Shown here: piece by piece, positions 34,900 to 43,987 of the stretch
How the letters are laid out: each line of letters begins with the position of its first letter
Numbering within the stretch: the first letter of the stretch is position 1
Source of the DNA: Oceanihabitans sp. IOP_32
GTDB taxonomy: Bacteria > Bacteroidota > Bacteroidia > Flavobacteriales > Flavobacteriaceae
Assembly (NCBI RefSeq): GCF_009498295.1
Contig: NZ_CP040813.1
Coordinates: 911,001 to 975,000, forward strand
Reading direction: 5' to 3'
Length of the DNA: 64,000 nt
Position numbers and translations under genes: made by a program
The notes under the pieces: model-generated
What the model was told of the DNA's origin: nothing
What the model saw: the letters and a program-made list of their open reading frames with translations, nothing else
The model's database searches: none

Positions 34900-35721
34900 A
34901 CCCAAAGTTACATTTGAAAATTTCTGATTTCCAATTTTAAGATGCTCATAGCCTCCTATAAATTTGTATCGCTTGAGATGATAATTTAAAAGACCGCGAA
35001 ATGTATTAACAGTTTCCTTATTGATGAATGCTTGATTAAAATTTGCCTCAACACTTAGCGGTTTGGCAAAAAATAATTCGGCACCCAGTCCGTAAGTAAA
35101 GCCTAAGTTATTCACTCGTCCGTCTACATAAGAAGCTCCCAATCCCCACCAAGCATCAAATTTTTCAGTACGAACGCGGTGGTATTTTGCCAATGCCATG
35201 TATACACCCAAATTATCATATCCAAAATTAGGGTTGTTTTCCCACAATTGCAGGTAATTTAACTGCGCACTCCAGCGTTTTAGAAACCGCATGTTTAGAT
35301 TTAAATTCAACCCTTTTAATCGGCTATTTTCAGAAATATATCGACCCGAAAATACCGATCTAAAAATGGGTGTATTCTTATCAGAAGTATACGTGTAATG
35401 TCCTTTTTTAGATTGGTAATACGGCGCAGTAGTTAGAAAAGCGCGACTGGCTTTGTTGTCCATTTCAAAAGGGCTCTCAAAGGCAGCAGCATAAACAGTA
35501 TAGGCAAATATTTGCACAAAAACATCGCCAACAAAATCGGTAAAAAACCCACCACTTTCCGAAGTCTTGTGAGTTTCAGATGCTGTATATTCTAATGTAG
35601 AACTAAGGCTACTTTTTTCTGGTAATATTAAACTTTCTTCAGCCTTTTTAATTTTACTTTGTCCCTCAACTGCCGTATTGAAAACAATTAAAATTAGACT
35701 AAAAACAAAGTAACGCATCAT
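34882..35721 (-). CDS. Predicted outer-membrane beta-barrel protein of unknown function
   Basis: A 279-residue protein with a signal peptide (about 1-20, VEGQ before the cleavage) and a C-terminal half of alternating strands ending in an aromatic LGLGVFF, consistent with an outer-membrane barrel. YNLQLWE-like segments and GLGASYVDG recur. A hydrophobic stretch VFVQIFAYTVYAAAF lies near residues 68-82. I recognise no named family. Overlaps the convergent atl gene. Confidence 0.62.
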   Translation of the reverse strand: MMRYFVFSLILIVFNTAVEGQSKIKKAEESLILPEKSSLSSTLEYTASETHKTSESGGFFTDFVGDVFVQIFAYTVYAAAFESPFEMDNKASRAFLTTAPYYQSKKGHYTYTSDKNTPIFRSVFSGRYISENSRLKGLNLNLNMRFLKRWSAQLNYLQLWENNPNFGYDNLGVYMALAKYHRVRTEKFDAWWGLGASYVDGRVNNLGFTYGLGAELFFAKPLSVEANFNQAFINKETVNTFRGLLNYHLKRYKFIGGYEHLKIGNQKFSNVTLGLGVFF

Positions 35722-35935
35722 TTATTATCGATTTTAACATGACCAGTAGAACAGCATAAATCGTACCATTATACACTTTAAACCAATCAAATTAAAAATC
35801 TTATACGCCTGTTTTATTCTTTTAATATGTTGTTTCCGTTAAATTGAAAAAAATACAAACCATTTTTTAAAGTTCATTTTACAAAGACAACGTTAAACTT
35901 CAGGTTCAAGCCGGTATACTTTCAGCATTATTAAT

Positions 35936-35943
35936 TATATTTG
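35936..35943 (+). promoter_or_regulatory. -7 box of the Mrp operon
   Basis: TATATTTG, 29 bp before the GTG start at 35973; fits TAnnTTTG. Confidence 0.48.
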
Positions 35944-35972
35944 CGTTTTAGAATTAATCTAAATTAAATACT

Positions 35973-37115
35973 GTGAAATTAAGCAAGCAAGATATAAAAA
36001 AAGCACTCGAATCAATTACAGTGCCTGGAGAAGGCATGAATATGATTGAGAGCAATGCCGTAAAAAATATAATCACTTTTGGTGATGAAGTTATTGTAGA
36101 CATCACCATTACAAACCCAAGTTTACAAGCCAAGAAACGCGTTGAAGTAGATATCTTAAAAGCTATCCACGAGTTGGTTTACGAAAAAGCTAAAATCACT
36201 GTAAACGTGAGTGTTGAAGCCCCCGTGAAACCAAAAGCAAATGTTATTAAAGGTAATCCCATTCCTGGAATACAAAATATTATAGCCGTAGCATCCGGAA
36301 AAGGTGGCGTAGGAAAATCGACTGTAACCGCAAACTTAGCGGTAACTTTGTCTAAAATGGGCTTTAAAGTAGGGGTTTTAGATGCCGATATTTACGGCCC
36401 TTCTATCCCTATGATGTTTGATGTTGAAAACGAGAGACCTTTAGCTGTAAACATCGAAGGGAAATCGAAGATGAAACCCGTAGAAAATTATGGGGTTAAA
36501 GTATTGTCTATCGGTTTTTTTACCCAGCCAAATCAAGCTGTGGTATGGCGCGGTCCTATGGCAGCCAAGGCCTTAAATCAAATGATTTTTGATGCGCATT
36601 GGGAGACTTTAGATTTCATGCTTATTGATTTGCCACCGGGAACAGGCGACATTCATTTAAGTATTATGCAATCACTCCCTATTACCGGGGCAGTTATTGT
36701 TAGTACCCCACAAAATGTAGCCTTAGCAGACGCTAAAAAAGGGGTCGCTATGTTTCAACAGGAGAGTATAAGCGTTCCAGTTTTAGGAATTATTGAAAAT
36801 ATGGCCTATTTTATACCAGCAGAATTACCAAATAATAAATATTTTATCTTTGGTAAAGAGGGTGCCAAAAACCTTTCGGAAGATTTAAAAGTTCCGTTTT
36901 TAGGAGAGCTACCTTTGGTGCAAAGCATAAGAGAAGCTGGAGATGTAGGGCGTCCCGCTGCCTTGCAACAAGCGACTCCTTTAGAAGAAGCGTTTAAAAA
37001 AATAACGCAAAACGTCGTGGAAGAAGTGGTGAAAAGGAATGACAACTTACCACCTACTGAAGCCATAAAAATTACAACAATGGCCGGTTGTGCGGCAGTT
37101 AAAAAACAATTATGA
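35973..37115 (+). CDS. apbC: Mrp/NBP35-family iron-sulfur carrier ATPase
   Basis: A 380-residue P-loop ATPase thought to carry and deliver iron-sulfur clusters. An N-terminal MIP18/DUF59 domain (1-85) precedes the deviant Walker A GKGGVGKST (109-117), with DADIYGPS, LIDLPPGTGD and VSTPQNVALAD following. It starts with GTG. The next gene, NifU, overlaps it by four bases (ATGA), and a ferredoxin gene follows: an Fe-S assembly/transfer operon. Confidence 0.93.
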   Translation: MKLSKQDIKKALESITVPGEGMNMIESNAVKNIITFGDEVIVDITITNPSLQAKKRVEVDILKAIHELVYEKAKITVNVSVEAPVKPKANVIKGNPIPGIQNIIAVASGKGGVGKSTVTANLAVTLSKMGFKVGVLDADIYGPSIPMMFDVENERPLAVNIEGKSKMKPVENYGVKVLSIGFFTQPNQAVVWRGPMAAKALNQMIFDAHWETLDFMLIDLPPGTGDIHLSIMQSLPITGAVIVSTPQNVALADAKKGVAMFQQESISVPVLGIIENMAYFIPAELPNNKYFIFGKEGAKNLSEDLKVPFLGELPLVQSIREAGDVGRPAALQQATPLEEAFKKITQNVVEEVVKRNDNLPPTEAIKITTMAGCAAVKKQL

Positions 37116-37357
37116 CATCAGAAGAACTTAGATTAAATGTAGAAAAAGCACTCGAAGAAATTCGTCCGTTTTTACAAAGCGATGGCGGTGACATTTCATT
37201 GCTATCCATAGAAGAAAATGACACTTTAGTTAAAGTTCAACTACAAGGTGCTTGTGTAAGTTGCAGTGTTAATCAAATGACATTAAAGTCTGGCGTAGAA
37301 ATGACCATAAAAAAATACGCTCCTCAAATTAAAGAAGTAATCAATATAGAGGGCTAA
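37112..37357 (+). CDS. NifU C-terminal domain (Nfu) protein
   Basis: An 81-residue scaffold consisting only of the Nfu domain. The cluster ligands are the CxxC of GACVSCSV (Cys48, Cys51), preceded by the FLQSDGGDISLL helix-strand. It would carry a bridging [4Fe-4S] cluster between subunits and pass it on. Overlaps the Mrp gene by four bases. A second NifU protein with extra domains lies at 63115. Confidence 0.93.
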   Translation: MTSEELRLNVEKALEEIRPFLQSDGGDISLLSIEENDTLVKVQLQGACVSCSVNQMTLKSGVEMTIKKYAPQIKEVINIEG

Positions 37358-37432
37358 TTTATCTTCAATTAAACAATTATAAAGTAAATGCAGACCGCTT
37401 TTAAACAGGCTGTTTTGTAATAAATATTAAAA

Positions 37433-37765
37433 ATGGAACAAGACGTTAACATAAAAATCACCGATAGAGATGGTGTAACCCATGAGATTGTTGCCCCAAC
37501 AGATATGGCCATGAATCTTATGGAAGTTGTAAGATCATATGAGCTTGCACCAGAAGGCACTATTGGTGTCTGTGGCGGTATGGCTATGTGTGCCTCCTGC
37601 CAATGCTATGTAACAAGCGATACGGAATTGCCAGAAAAAAGTGATGACGAAGAAGCCATGCTTTCTGAAGCATTTGATGTTAAAGATAATAGCCGCTTGG
37701 GATGCCAAATTCAAATAACACCAGAAATGGAAGGTTTAGAAGTGGTATTAGCACCTGAAAGTTAG
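37433..37765 (+). CDS. [2Fe-2S] ferredoxin, adrenodoxin type
   Basis: A 110-residue protein. Four Cys have the adrenodoxin/ISC-type spacing: Cys47, Cys53 and Cys56 in CGGMAMCASC, and Cys91 in LGCQI. Acidic surface stretch LPEKSDDEEAM as in redox-partner ferredoxins. Probably an electron donor for cluster assembly or a mono-oxygenase; its place after the Mrp and NifU genes favours the former. Confidence 0.92.
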   Translation: MEQDVNIKITDRDGVTHEIVAPTDMAMNLMEVVRSYELAPEGTIGVCGGMAMCASCQCYVTSDTELPEKSDDEEAMLSEAFDVKDNSRLGCQIQITPEMEGLEVVLAPES

Positions 37766-37857
37766 TATTATAACACCTCGTTTAAAAATTTTATGATACC
37801 ATTTAATTGAAGTTGCTATTAATTTAATAACTAAAAAATTCCTCAAACATAGAGAAC

Positions 37858-38004
37858 ATGAGTAAAATAAGAATTATGGCCTTGACCGCTTTAATTGCGG
37901 GAATAATTATGCAAATAACGATAAATAACGATATCTCCGATTTAATTTCTGGAGCTTTTATTGGCGGTGGAATTATCATATTTATTAGAGGGAAAATAAA
38001 GTAA
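37858..38004 (+). CDS. Small membrane protein, 48 residues
   Basis: Starts MSKIRIMALTALIAGIIMQI and contains two hydrophobic helices, about 5-20 and 30-43, separated by NNDISDLISG, ending FIRGKIK. The codon pattern looks coding and the hairpin-like topology resembles small conserved membrane proteins, but I recognise no family. It ends 8 bp before a MITE-like element. Confidence 0.5.
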   Translation: MSKIRIMALTALIAGIIMQITINNDISDLISGAFIGGGIIIFIRGKIK

Positions 38005-38012
38005 ATCATTAA

Positions 38013-38224
38013 TGTCCGACAAAAGACATAAGACCGCTTCGCTAATAGACATAAGAACCAAGACTTGATTCTAACTAACTGATAAACAGAAGTACTTTAA
38101 ATTAACAAAATAGTTCCTTTAAATCTTAATAATTATTTCAAATAAGCAAGGTGACATTTTAAAAAATGTGCAAAGTTCTTAATTTTAAAAGGATTGACAG
38201 CATTTTAATATTTTTAATCGGACA
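38013..38224 (+). mobile_element. MITE-like element family 1, copy C
   Basis: A 212-bp element with termini TGTCCGAC (38013) and TCGGACA (ending 38224). Flanks read ATTA-A and C-TAG, with TA on both sides. It is almost identical to copy D at 57991, apart from a 19-bp duplication there and a few base changes, so one was probably copied recently. The interior has no reading frame of note. Confidence 0.78.
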
Positions 38225-38250
38225 CTAGTGAAAGTAAATTATAATATTAC

Positions 38251-38504
38251 ACCAATTTAGTTTTGAAATGTCGTATTGTTAATATGAATTATTTTTGCTC
38301 AGATGAGATATAAATCGCAGATTCACGAACTCGTTATTTTACTGCAATATAGGCGTGAGCTAAAAGCATAGCCTGAGTTATGGTTTTATTTTATACCGAA
38401 ATATGGGCGAAAAAGAACTGCGAAGCACATCATGAACACCTATTTATAAAATAGAAAAATGTGAGTAAACAAATTATATGCGGCATGACATGGCTAATTT
38501 GGTA
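38251..38504 (-). mobile_element. MITE-like element family 2, copy 3
   Basis: A 254-bp element, close to copy 2 in reverse. It opens with CCAATTTAGTTTTGAAATG and ends GGCTAATTTGGTAT. It begins 26 bp after family-1 copy C, so two unrelated elements sit side by side. Shared long blocks include CGAACTCGTTATTTTA and GCGAAAAAGAACTGCGAAGC. Confidence 0.74.
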
Positions 38505-39110
38505 TTAGGCATTTTAACAGCGGTACTTCCCTTAGAAAATTATCCAAACATCAGGTGCTGGATGAATTGTTCGTATTTCGAGACCAACTACTTTGCGATG
38601 GAGCGATTAAACCCTTATAAAATAAAACATGCTAAGCCGCTTAACTCGAAAACGCTTTTGTTGCCACCTTTCAATGCTTATAATAACAACTTACTATGTT
38701 TAATAAAAATGAATAAAATTTATTTCTGCAACTTCTTCTAGCTCATTTTCAATTGTACTGCTTTACAATATCTTAACATAATAATTGTTGATTCTATATG
38801 TCTCGACTTAAATTTCAAAATTCTACTTCAATCTCTCAATAAAATCAACTCATCGTTTTTTTATTTGGTTAATTTTAAACACTAATTTTAGTTAATAATA
38901 ACATTATTCATTTTTGTGACCTATACTTAACCTGGTCACATCCAATATCCATAATGACTTATTTTCCAGTACACCCCGCAGAAATAAAAAAAAAGAAAAG
39001 AAATAATTTATTTTTATATTTTTCTTAAATTTATGGCAACTAACCTCATCACAGCAAATGTGTTATATAATAACACTTTTTGTTTATTATAGTTAAAACC
39101 GTAAAGTATA
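38505..39110. other. Non-coding gap with a palindrome and a leader hairpin
   Basis: No gene is supported. A 7-bp inverted pair, TGTGACC (38925-38931) and GGTCACA (38944-38950), lies 160 bp before the next gene. A second hairpin, GTGTTA (39060-39065)/TAACAC (39071-39076) followed by T5, lies in the leader of that gene. A frame across about 38524-38600 (RKLSKHQVLDELFVF) could be a decayed gene fragment but is too short to assign. Confidence 0.45.
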
Positions 39111-42100
39111 ATGAAAAAACTAACTCTCCTCCTATTTATCACTTCTACACTATTATCTGCTCAAACACTAGATTTAGAGAAATTAAAAAACATGAAACCC
39201 AGAAGTATTGGGCCAGCAGGAATGAGCGGACGTATTACCGCTATCGATGCTGTAAACAGCAACCCTAAAATTATTTATGTAGGAGCGGCATCTGGGGGTG
39301 TTTGGAAATCGGAAAGTGGTGGTGTCGATTGGAAGCCAATTTTCGATAAACAACCTATACAAAGTATTGGAGCCTTAGCCATTCAACAAAGCAACCCAGA
39401 TGTTATTTGGGTAGGCACTGGAGAAGGCAACCCTAGAAATAGTCTTAACGGGGGCTATGGTATTTATAAAAGTTTAGACGCTGGAGCCACCTGGCATCTC
39501 ATGGGATTAGAAAAAACCCGAAATATTCATCGTATAATTATCGATAAAGACAACCCGAATACAGTTTATGTTGCAGCCATAGGCTCTCCGTGGGGCGAAC
39601 ATCCTGAACGCGGTGTTTACAAGACTACAGACGGTGGCAAGACTTGGACTAAATCACTTTTTGTAAACAATAAAACTGGAGCTGCCGATTTGGTGGTTGA
39701 TGCTACCAACCCTAATAAATTAATAGCCGCAATGTGGGAACACCGTCGTAAACCATGGACCTTCAATTCTGGTGGTGAAGGTTCTGGGCTATATATCACT
39801 TATGATGGTGGGGAAAATTGGATAAAAAAAACAGATAAAGATGGCTTACCCAAAGGTGTTTTAGGAAGAATTGGTATTGCCATTTCACCTAGTAACCCGA
39901 AAATTGTGTACGCCCTAATAGAATCGAAGAAAAATGCCTTATATAAATCTGAAGATGGTGGAACTAAATGGAAAATGATAAATGATAAAGATGAAATTGG
40001 TGACCGCCCGTTTTATTATTCTGATTTATTTGTAGATGCAAAAAATGAAAATAGATTATACACCATATTCACCTACGTTAATGTAAGTGATGATGGTGGA
40101 AAATCATTTAAACAATTGATGCCCGCTTACAATTCCAATGCTGGTATACATCCTGACCATCACGCTTGGTACATCCATCCTGAAAACCCCGATTTTATGA
40201 TAGACGGCAATGATGGTGGTTTAAATATAACACATGACAAAGGAAAAACTTGGCGCTTCGTAGGAAACCTTCCTATAGGCCAGTTCTATCATATTAATTA
40301 CGATATGGAATATCCTTATAATCTTTATGGAGGCATGCAAGACAACGGCTCTTGGGTTGGTCCAGCCTATGTTTTAAAAGCTCAAGGTATTCGAAATTCC
40401 TACTGGCAAGAACTAATGTTTGGTGATGGCTTTGATGTCATTCCCGATCCTAAAAATTCACGTTACGGTTATGGCATGTCTCAACAAGGTTATGTAGGCA
40501 GATATGATAGAGAAACTGGAAGAACAAAAATGATTCGCCCCACGCATCCTGATCCTGAGATAAAATTGCGTTTTAATTGGAACGCTGCCATTGCCATGGA
40601 TCCATTTGATAGCGAAACTCTTTATTTTGGGAGTCAATTTGTACATAAAACAACAAATAAAGGCCATGAATGGGATGTGATTTCACCAGATCTGACCACC
40701 AACGACCCTGAAAAACAAAAACAGCATGAAAGTGGCGGCATTACAATGGATGCTACCGGTGCGGAAAATCACACTACTATTTTGGCGATAACACCCAGTA
40801 CTTTAGAAAAAGGTTTACTTTGGGTAGGCACAGATGACGGGCAAATACAATTGACCAGAAACGACGGTGAAACGTGGACAAATGTTACTCCGTTAAAGCA
40901 TAAAAAATTCATAAAAGGAAGTTGGATTGCCCAAATAAAAGCCTCTACATTTAATGCAGGTGAAGCGTATGCAGTAATCAATAATTATAGAAATTTTGAT
41001 TTTAAGCCGTATTTATTTAGAACCAGAGACTACGGAAAAACTTGGGAAAGTTTGTTGGATACTAAAGATGAAACTTTTGGATATTCTCTCGCCTTGATTC
41101 AAGACCCGATAGAAAAGAATTTGTTGTTTTTAGGCACGGAAAACGGATTATACGTAAGTTTAGATGAAGCCAAAACATGGACAAAATGGACCAACAATTA
41201 CCCAAGTGTATCTACAATGGACTTAGGCATTCACCCACGTGAACACGATCTAGTTATTGGCACTTTTGGACGTTCTATGTATGTTTTAGATGACATTAGA
41301 CCTTTAAGAACGTTGGCCAAAGAAGGTAGCCAGATTTTAAACGACACCTTAAAAGTTTATGATTCGCCTAATGCTTTTATCAGCCTTATACAGCAACCTT
41401 CTGGTTCTCGTTTTGGAGGAAATGCACTTTTTAATGGTGAAAACAGGTCTATTGGAGGAGCCTCCATCAATTACAGCATCAATAAACCAACAGATACCTT
41501 AAAAACAAAAAAATCAGATTCCATTACGGTGAAAGTTTTTAATGTCAATAATGACCTGATTAGAACCCTCAAACAAAAAGCACCAAAAGAAAGTGGTCTC
41601 CAAAAAGCCAGCTGGAATTTAGATGAAAAAGGAGTCAATGGTCCTTCCAGAAAAATCGCAAAAAAAGATGCACCAGAACCAAGCGGTGTAGGCGTTTTAC
41701 CAGGCGATTACAAAGTGGTAATTCAATATAGAAAACATAAAGATTCCACCACCATAAAAGTAGCTTATGATCCACGTGTTGAAATGCCCTTTGATGTTTT
41801 AAAAAGTAAATACGATTTACAAAAACAGCTAGAAAAACAATTTGAACGCATGGGAAAAACGGTTACACAATTTATTGAATCTAAAAAAATTGCAAATACT
41901 TACAAAAAGCAGTTTAAAGATATAAATGCGAAGCAATACAAAGATGCTATTAATAAAAGTGATTCCATTGTAAAGTCTATTGACGGTTTAATTGATGCCA
42001 TTATGGGGAAAGAAGACAAACGCCAAGGCATTACCAGAAACCCTGAACCAACACCCTTGAACTTTTTAAATACTGCGAGAAGATATGTAGGTAGTTTACA

Positions 42101-42254
42101 GGAAAAACCCGGAAAAACGCAAATGCAATTGATAAAAAATGCCGATGAAAAGGTTAATGAAATAATGATAAAAACAGATAATTTCTTTATGGCTGATTGG
42201 CCTGAATATAGAGCGAATATTGAAGACACTAAATTTACACTATTTAAGGATTAA
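39111..42254 (+). CDS. Large secreted protein with BNR/sortilin-like beta-propeller repeats
   Basis: A 1047-residue protein with a signal peptide (1-17, LLSAQ) and many Asp-box motifs such as KSLDAGATW, KTTDGGKTW, ITYDGGENW, KSEDGGTKW, RNDGETW and RTRDYGKTW, spread over about residues 50-700. This is the VPS10/sortilin-type 10-bladed propeller layout, followed by an Ig-like part (about 770-880) and a helical C-terminus. Some annotators label the group glycosyl hydrolases, but I see no catalytic evidence. There is no T9SS sorting domain. It is followed by a 440-bp gap and clpX on the other strand. Confidence 0.85.
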   Translation: MKKLTLLLFITSTLLSAQTLDLEKLKNMKPRSIGPAGMSGRITAIDAVNSNPKIIYVGAASGGVWKSESGGVDWKPIFDKQPIQSIGALAIQQSNPDVIWVGTGEGNPRNSLNGGYGIYKSLDAGATWHLMGLEKTRNIHRIIIDKDNPNTVYVAAIGSPWGEHPERGVYKTTDGGKTWTKSLFVNNKTGAADLVVDATNPNKLIAAMWEHRRKPWTFNSGGEGSGLYITYDGGENWIKKTDKDGLPKGVLGRIGIAISPSNPKIVYALIESKKNALYKSEDGGTKWKMINDKDEIGDRPFYYSDLFVDAKNENRLYTIFTYVNVSDDGGKSFKQLMPAYNSNAGIHPDHHAWYIHPENPDFMIDGNDGGLNITHDKGKTWRFVGNLPIGQFYHINYDMEYPYNLYGGMQDNGSWVGPAYVLKAQGIRNSYWQELMFGDGFDVIPDPKNSRYGYGMSQQGYVGRYDRETGRTKMIRPTHPDPEIKLRFNWNAAIAMDPFDSETLYFGSQFVHKTTNKGHEWDVISPDLTTNDPEKQKQHESGGITMDATGAENHTTILAITPSTLEKGLLWVGTDDGQIQLTRNDGETWTNVTPLKHKKFIKGSWIAQIKASTFNAGEAYAVINNYRNFDFKPYLFRTRDYGKTWESLLDTKDETFGYSLALIQDPIEKNLLFLGTENGLYVSLDEAKTWTKWTNNYPSVSTMDLGIHPREHDLVIGTFGRSMYVLDDIRPLRTLAKEGSQILNDTLKVYDSPNAFISLIQQPSGSRFGGNALFNGENRSIGGASINYSINKPTDTLKTKKSDSITVKVFNVNNDLIRTLKQKAPKESGLQKASWNLDEKGVNGPSRKIAKKDAPEPSGVGVLPGDYKVVIQYRKHKDSTTIKVAYDPRVEMPFDVLKSKYDLQKQLEKQFERMGKTVTQFIESKKIANTYKKQFKDINAKQYKDAINKSDSIVKSIDGLIDAIMGKEDKRQGITRNPEPTPLNFLNTARRYVGSLQEKPGKTQMQLIKNADEKVNEIMIKTDNFFMADWPEYRANIEDTKFTLFKD

Positions 42255-42274
42255 CAAGTTTAAGATGCCAAATT

Positions 42275-42417
42275 GGAAAGCACAGTCGATTACCTAAACA
42301 TTCGGTCGAGGACTCGAAGCTTCACCTTTGCCAGTATCCTTAAAATAGATTAATCATCCTATTTGAACTTCGTTAAACTTTTGGATACGCGAGTCGAAAC
42401 GCATTGAAGTGCTTTCC
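42275..42417. repeat. Distant inverted repeat after the BNR gene
   Basis: GGAAAGCAC (42275-42283) and GTGCTTTCC (42409-42417) bracket 125 bp that also contain CGAGGACTCGAAG and CGCGAGTCGAAACGC. It may be one unit of a dispersed palindromic repeat; only one copy is in the window. No gene in 42255-42557. Confidence 0.4.
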
Positions 42418-42557
42418 GAGTGATTGTTTTTTACACGACCTTACAACCATTTCTACGAATTCTTTACTCCCAGTCACTAGTAATTGTTTTTCTCTACTTT
42501 TTTGTACTTTACATCTCACATGTATTAGTTTTGAAATTAAAACATGATTCAGACTTA

Positions 42558-42596
42558 TACCAAATTAACAATACGACATTTCAAAATTAAATTGGC
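42558..42596 (+). mobile_element. MITE-like element family 2, copy 4 (39-bp deletion derivative)
   Basis: TACCAAATTAA is joined directly to CAATACGACATTTC and ATTAAATTGG. These are the left end and the last 27 or so bases of the full element; everything between is missing. The junction falls in CAAATTAA, which occurs both at the left end and near the right end of the full copy. Confidence 0.65.
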
Positions 42597-42635
42597 GTTA
42601 ACATCACGATAAAACCAATAACATGTTCTGAATCA

Positions 42636-42670
42636 AAAAGGTCGTTTAAATGCACTTTAAACGACCTTTT
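42636..42670 (-). terminator. Terminator after clpX
   Basis: A 15-bp perfect stem, AAAAGGTCGTTTAAA (42636-42650) and its complement (42656-42670), with a 5-base loop, 26 bp past the clpX stop. On the minus strand the stem ends in a T run. Confidence 0.88.
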
Positions 42671-42695
42671 AATATGATTGAAACTAAACTTATAA

Positions 42696-43928
42696 CTATG
42701 AAACTGCTTTGAGTTTCTTAATAGTTGTTTTAGTTAACTTACCTTGTGCGTAAGACTTGGTTACATTAAGCTTCTTTTCGTCGCTACTAGGTAACTCAAA
42801 CATGGCATCGGTTAGAATCTCTTCGCATAATGAGCGCAATCCCCTAGCCCCCAATTTATATTCGATGGCTTTATCTACAATAAAATCTAGAGCCCCATCG
42901 GTAATATCAAAGGCGATATCGTCCATGGTAAACAGTTTTTTATACTGTTTAATGATGGCGTTTTTTGGTTGTGTTAAAATAGCGCGCAATGTTTTCGCGT
43001 CTAAAGGATCCATATAGGTTAACACCGGTAAACGTCCAATAATTTCAGGAATTAATCCGAAGTCTTTTAAATCCTTAGGGATAACGTACTGCAAAAGATT
43101 GTCTTGATCAATTACATCATCAGATATAGAAGCACTATATCCCACGGCCTGCATGTTTAATCGTTTAGAAATTACACGCTCAATACCATCAAAAGCACCT
43201 CCAGCGATAAACAAAATATTTTCAGTGTTTACCTCAATAAACTTTTGGTCTGGATGTTTACGCCCCCCCTTTGGTGGTACGTTAACCACGGTACCTTCTA
43301 ACAGTTTTAGCAATCCTTGTTGCACGCCTTCACCTGAAACATCGCGGGTTATAGATGGATTATCACTTTTACGGGCTATTTTATCGATTTCATCAATAAA
43401 AACAATCCCTTTTTCTGCTTTTTCTAAATTATAATCGGCAGCTTGCAATAAACGGGTTAAAATACTTTCTACGTCTTCGCCTACATAACCAGCTTCGGTA
43501 AGCACGGTGGCGTCCACAATGGCCAGAGGCACATTTAACATTTTAGCAATGGTTTTTGCCATTAGGGTTTTTCCAGTACCTGTTTGACCAACCATAACAA
43601 TATTAGATTTTTGAATCTCAATATCGTCGTTTGTTTCTGGCTGCAACAATCTCTTGTAATGGTTATATACCGCAACAGACATCACCTTTTTTGTGGTGTC
43701 CTGACCAATAATATACTGATCTAGAAAGTCTTTAATTTGCTGAGGCTTCCTAAGTTCTAAATCTAGGGATAAATCTCCACCATCAATTTGCTTAGATTCT
43801 TCAATTACTATACCATGGGCTTGTTCTATACAGCGATCACAAATATGTGCATCTAGTCCTGCTATTAACAAGCTGGTTTCTGGTTTTTTACGCCCGCAAA
43901 ACGAACATTCTAATTCTTCTTTTGTCAT
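42696..43928 (-). CDS. clpX: ATP-dependent Clp protease ATP-binding subunit ClpX
   Basis: Hexameric AAA+ unfoldase that feeds ClpP. The 410-residue protein has an N-terminal zinc domain (Cys8, Cys11, Cys30, Cys33), Walker A GQTGTGKT (114-121), Walker B IVFIDEID and an arginine-finger region in the C-terminal part. An IGF-like ClpP-docking loop is not obvious by eye; [13 protein letters not shown] is the conserved region near it. clpP lies 59 bp upstream and tig before that. Confidence 0.97.
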   Translation of the reverse strand: MTKEELECSFCGRKKPETSLLIAGLDAHICDRCIEQAHGIVIEESKQIDGGDLSLDLELRKPQQIKDFLDQYIIGQDTTKKVMSVAVYNHYKRLLQPETNDDIEIQKSNIVMVGQTGTGKTLMAKTIAKMLNVPLAIVDATVLTEAGYVGEDVESILTRLLQAADYNLEKAEKGIVFIDEIDKIARKSDNPSITRDVSGEGVQQGLLKLLEGTVVNVPPKGGRKHPDQKFIEVNTENILFIAGGAFDGIERVISKRLNMQAVGYSASISDDVIDQDNLLQYVIPKDLKDFGLIPEIIGRLPVLTYMDPLDAKTLRAILTQPKNAIIKQYKKLFTMDDIAFDITDGALDFIVDKAIEYKLGARGLRSLCEEILTDAMFELPSSDEKKLNVTKSYAQGKLTKTTIKKLKAVS

Positions 43929-43987
43929 TAGTTTTTGTTTTTGATAAACAGAGCGAAATCTAGAATAAAATAGAAAACACTAAAAAA

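Noticed and set aside
38478-38741. An 87-residue open frame at the end of MITE-like family 2 copy 3
   Set aside because: Its first part is inside the element and the rest has no recognisable protein pattern; best read as chance frame or decayed DNA.
38925-38950. CRP-binding site (TGTGA...TCACA)
   Set aside because: The half-sites are 16 bp apart instead of the 6 bp CRP needs, so I kept it only as a palindrome.
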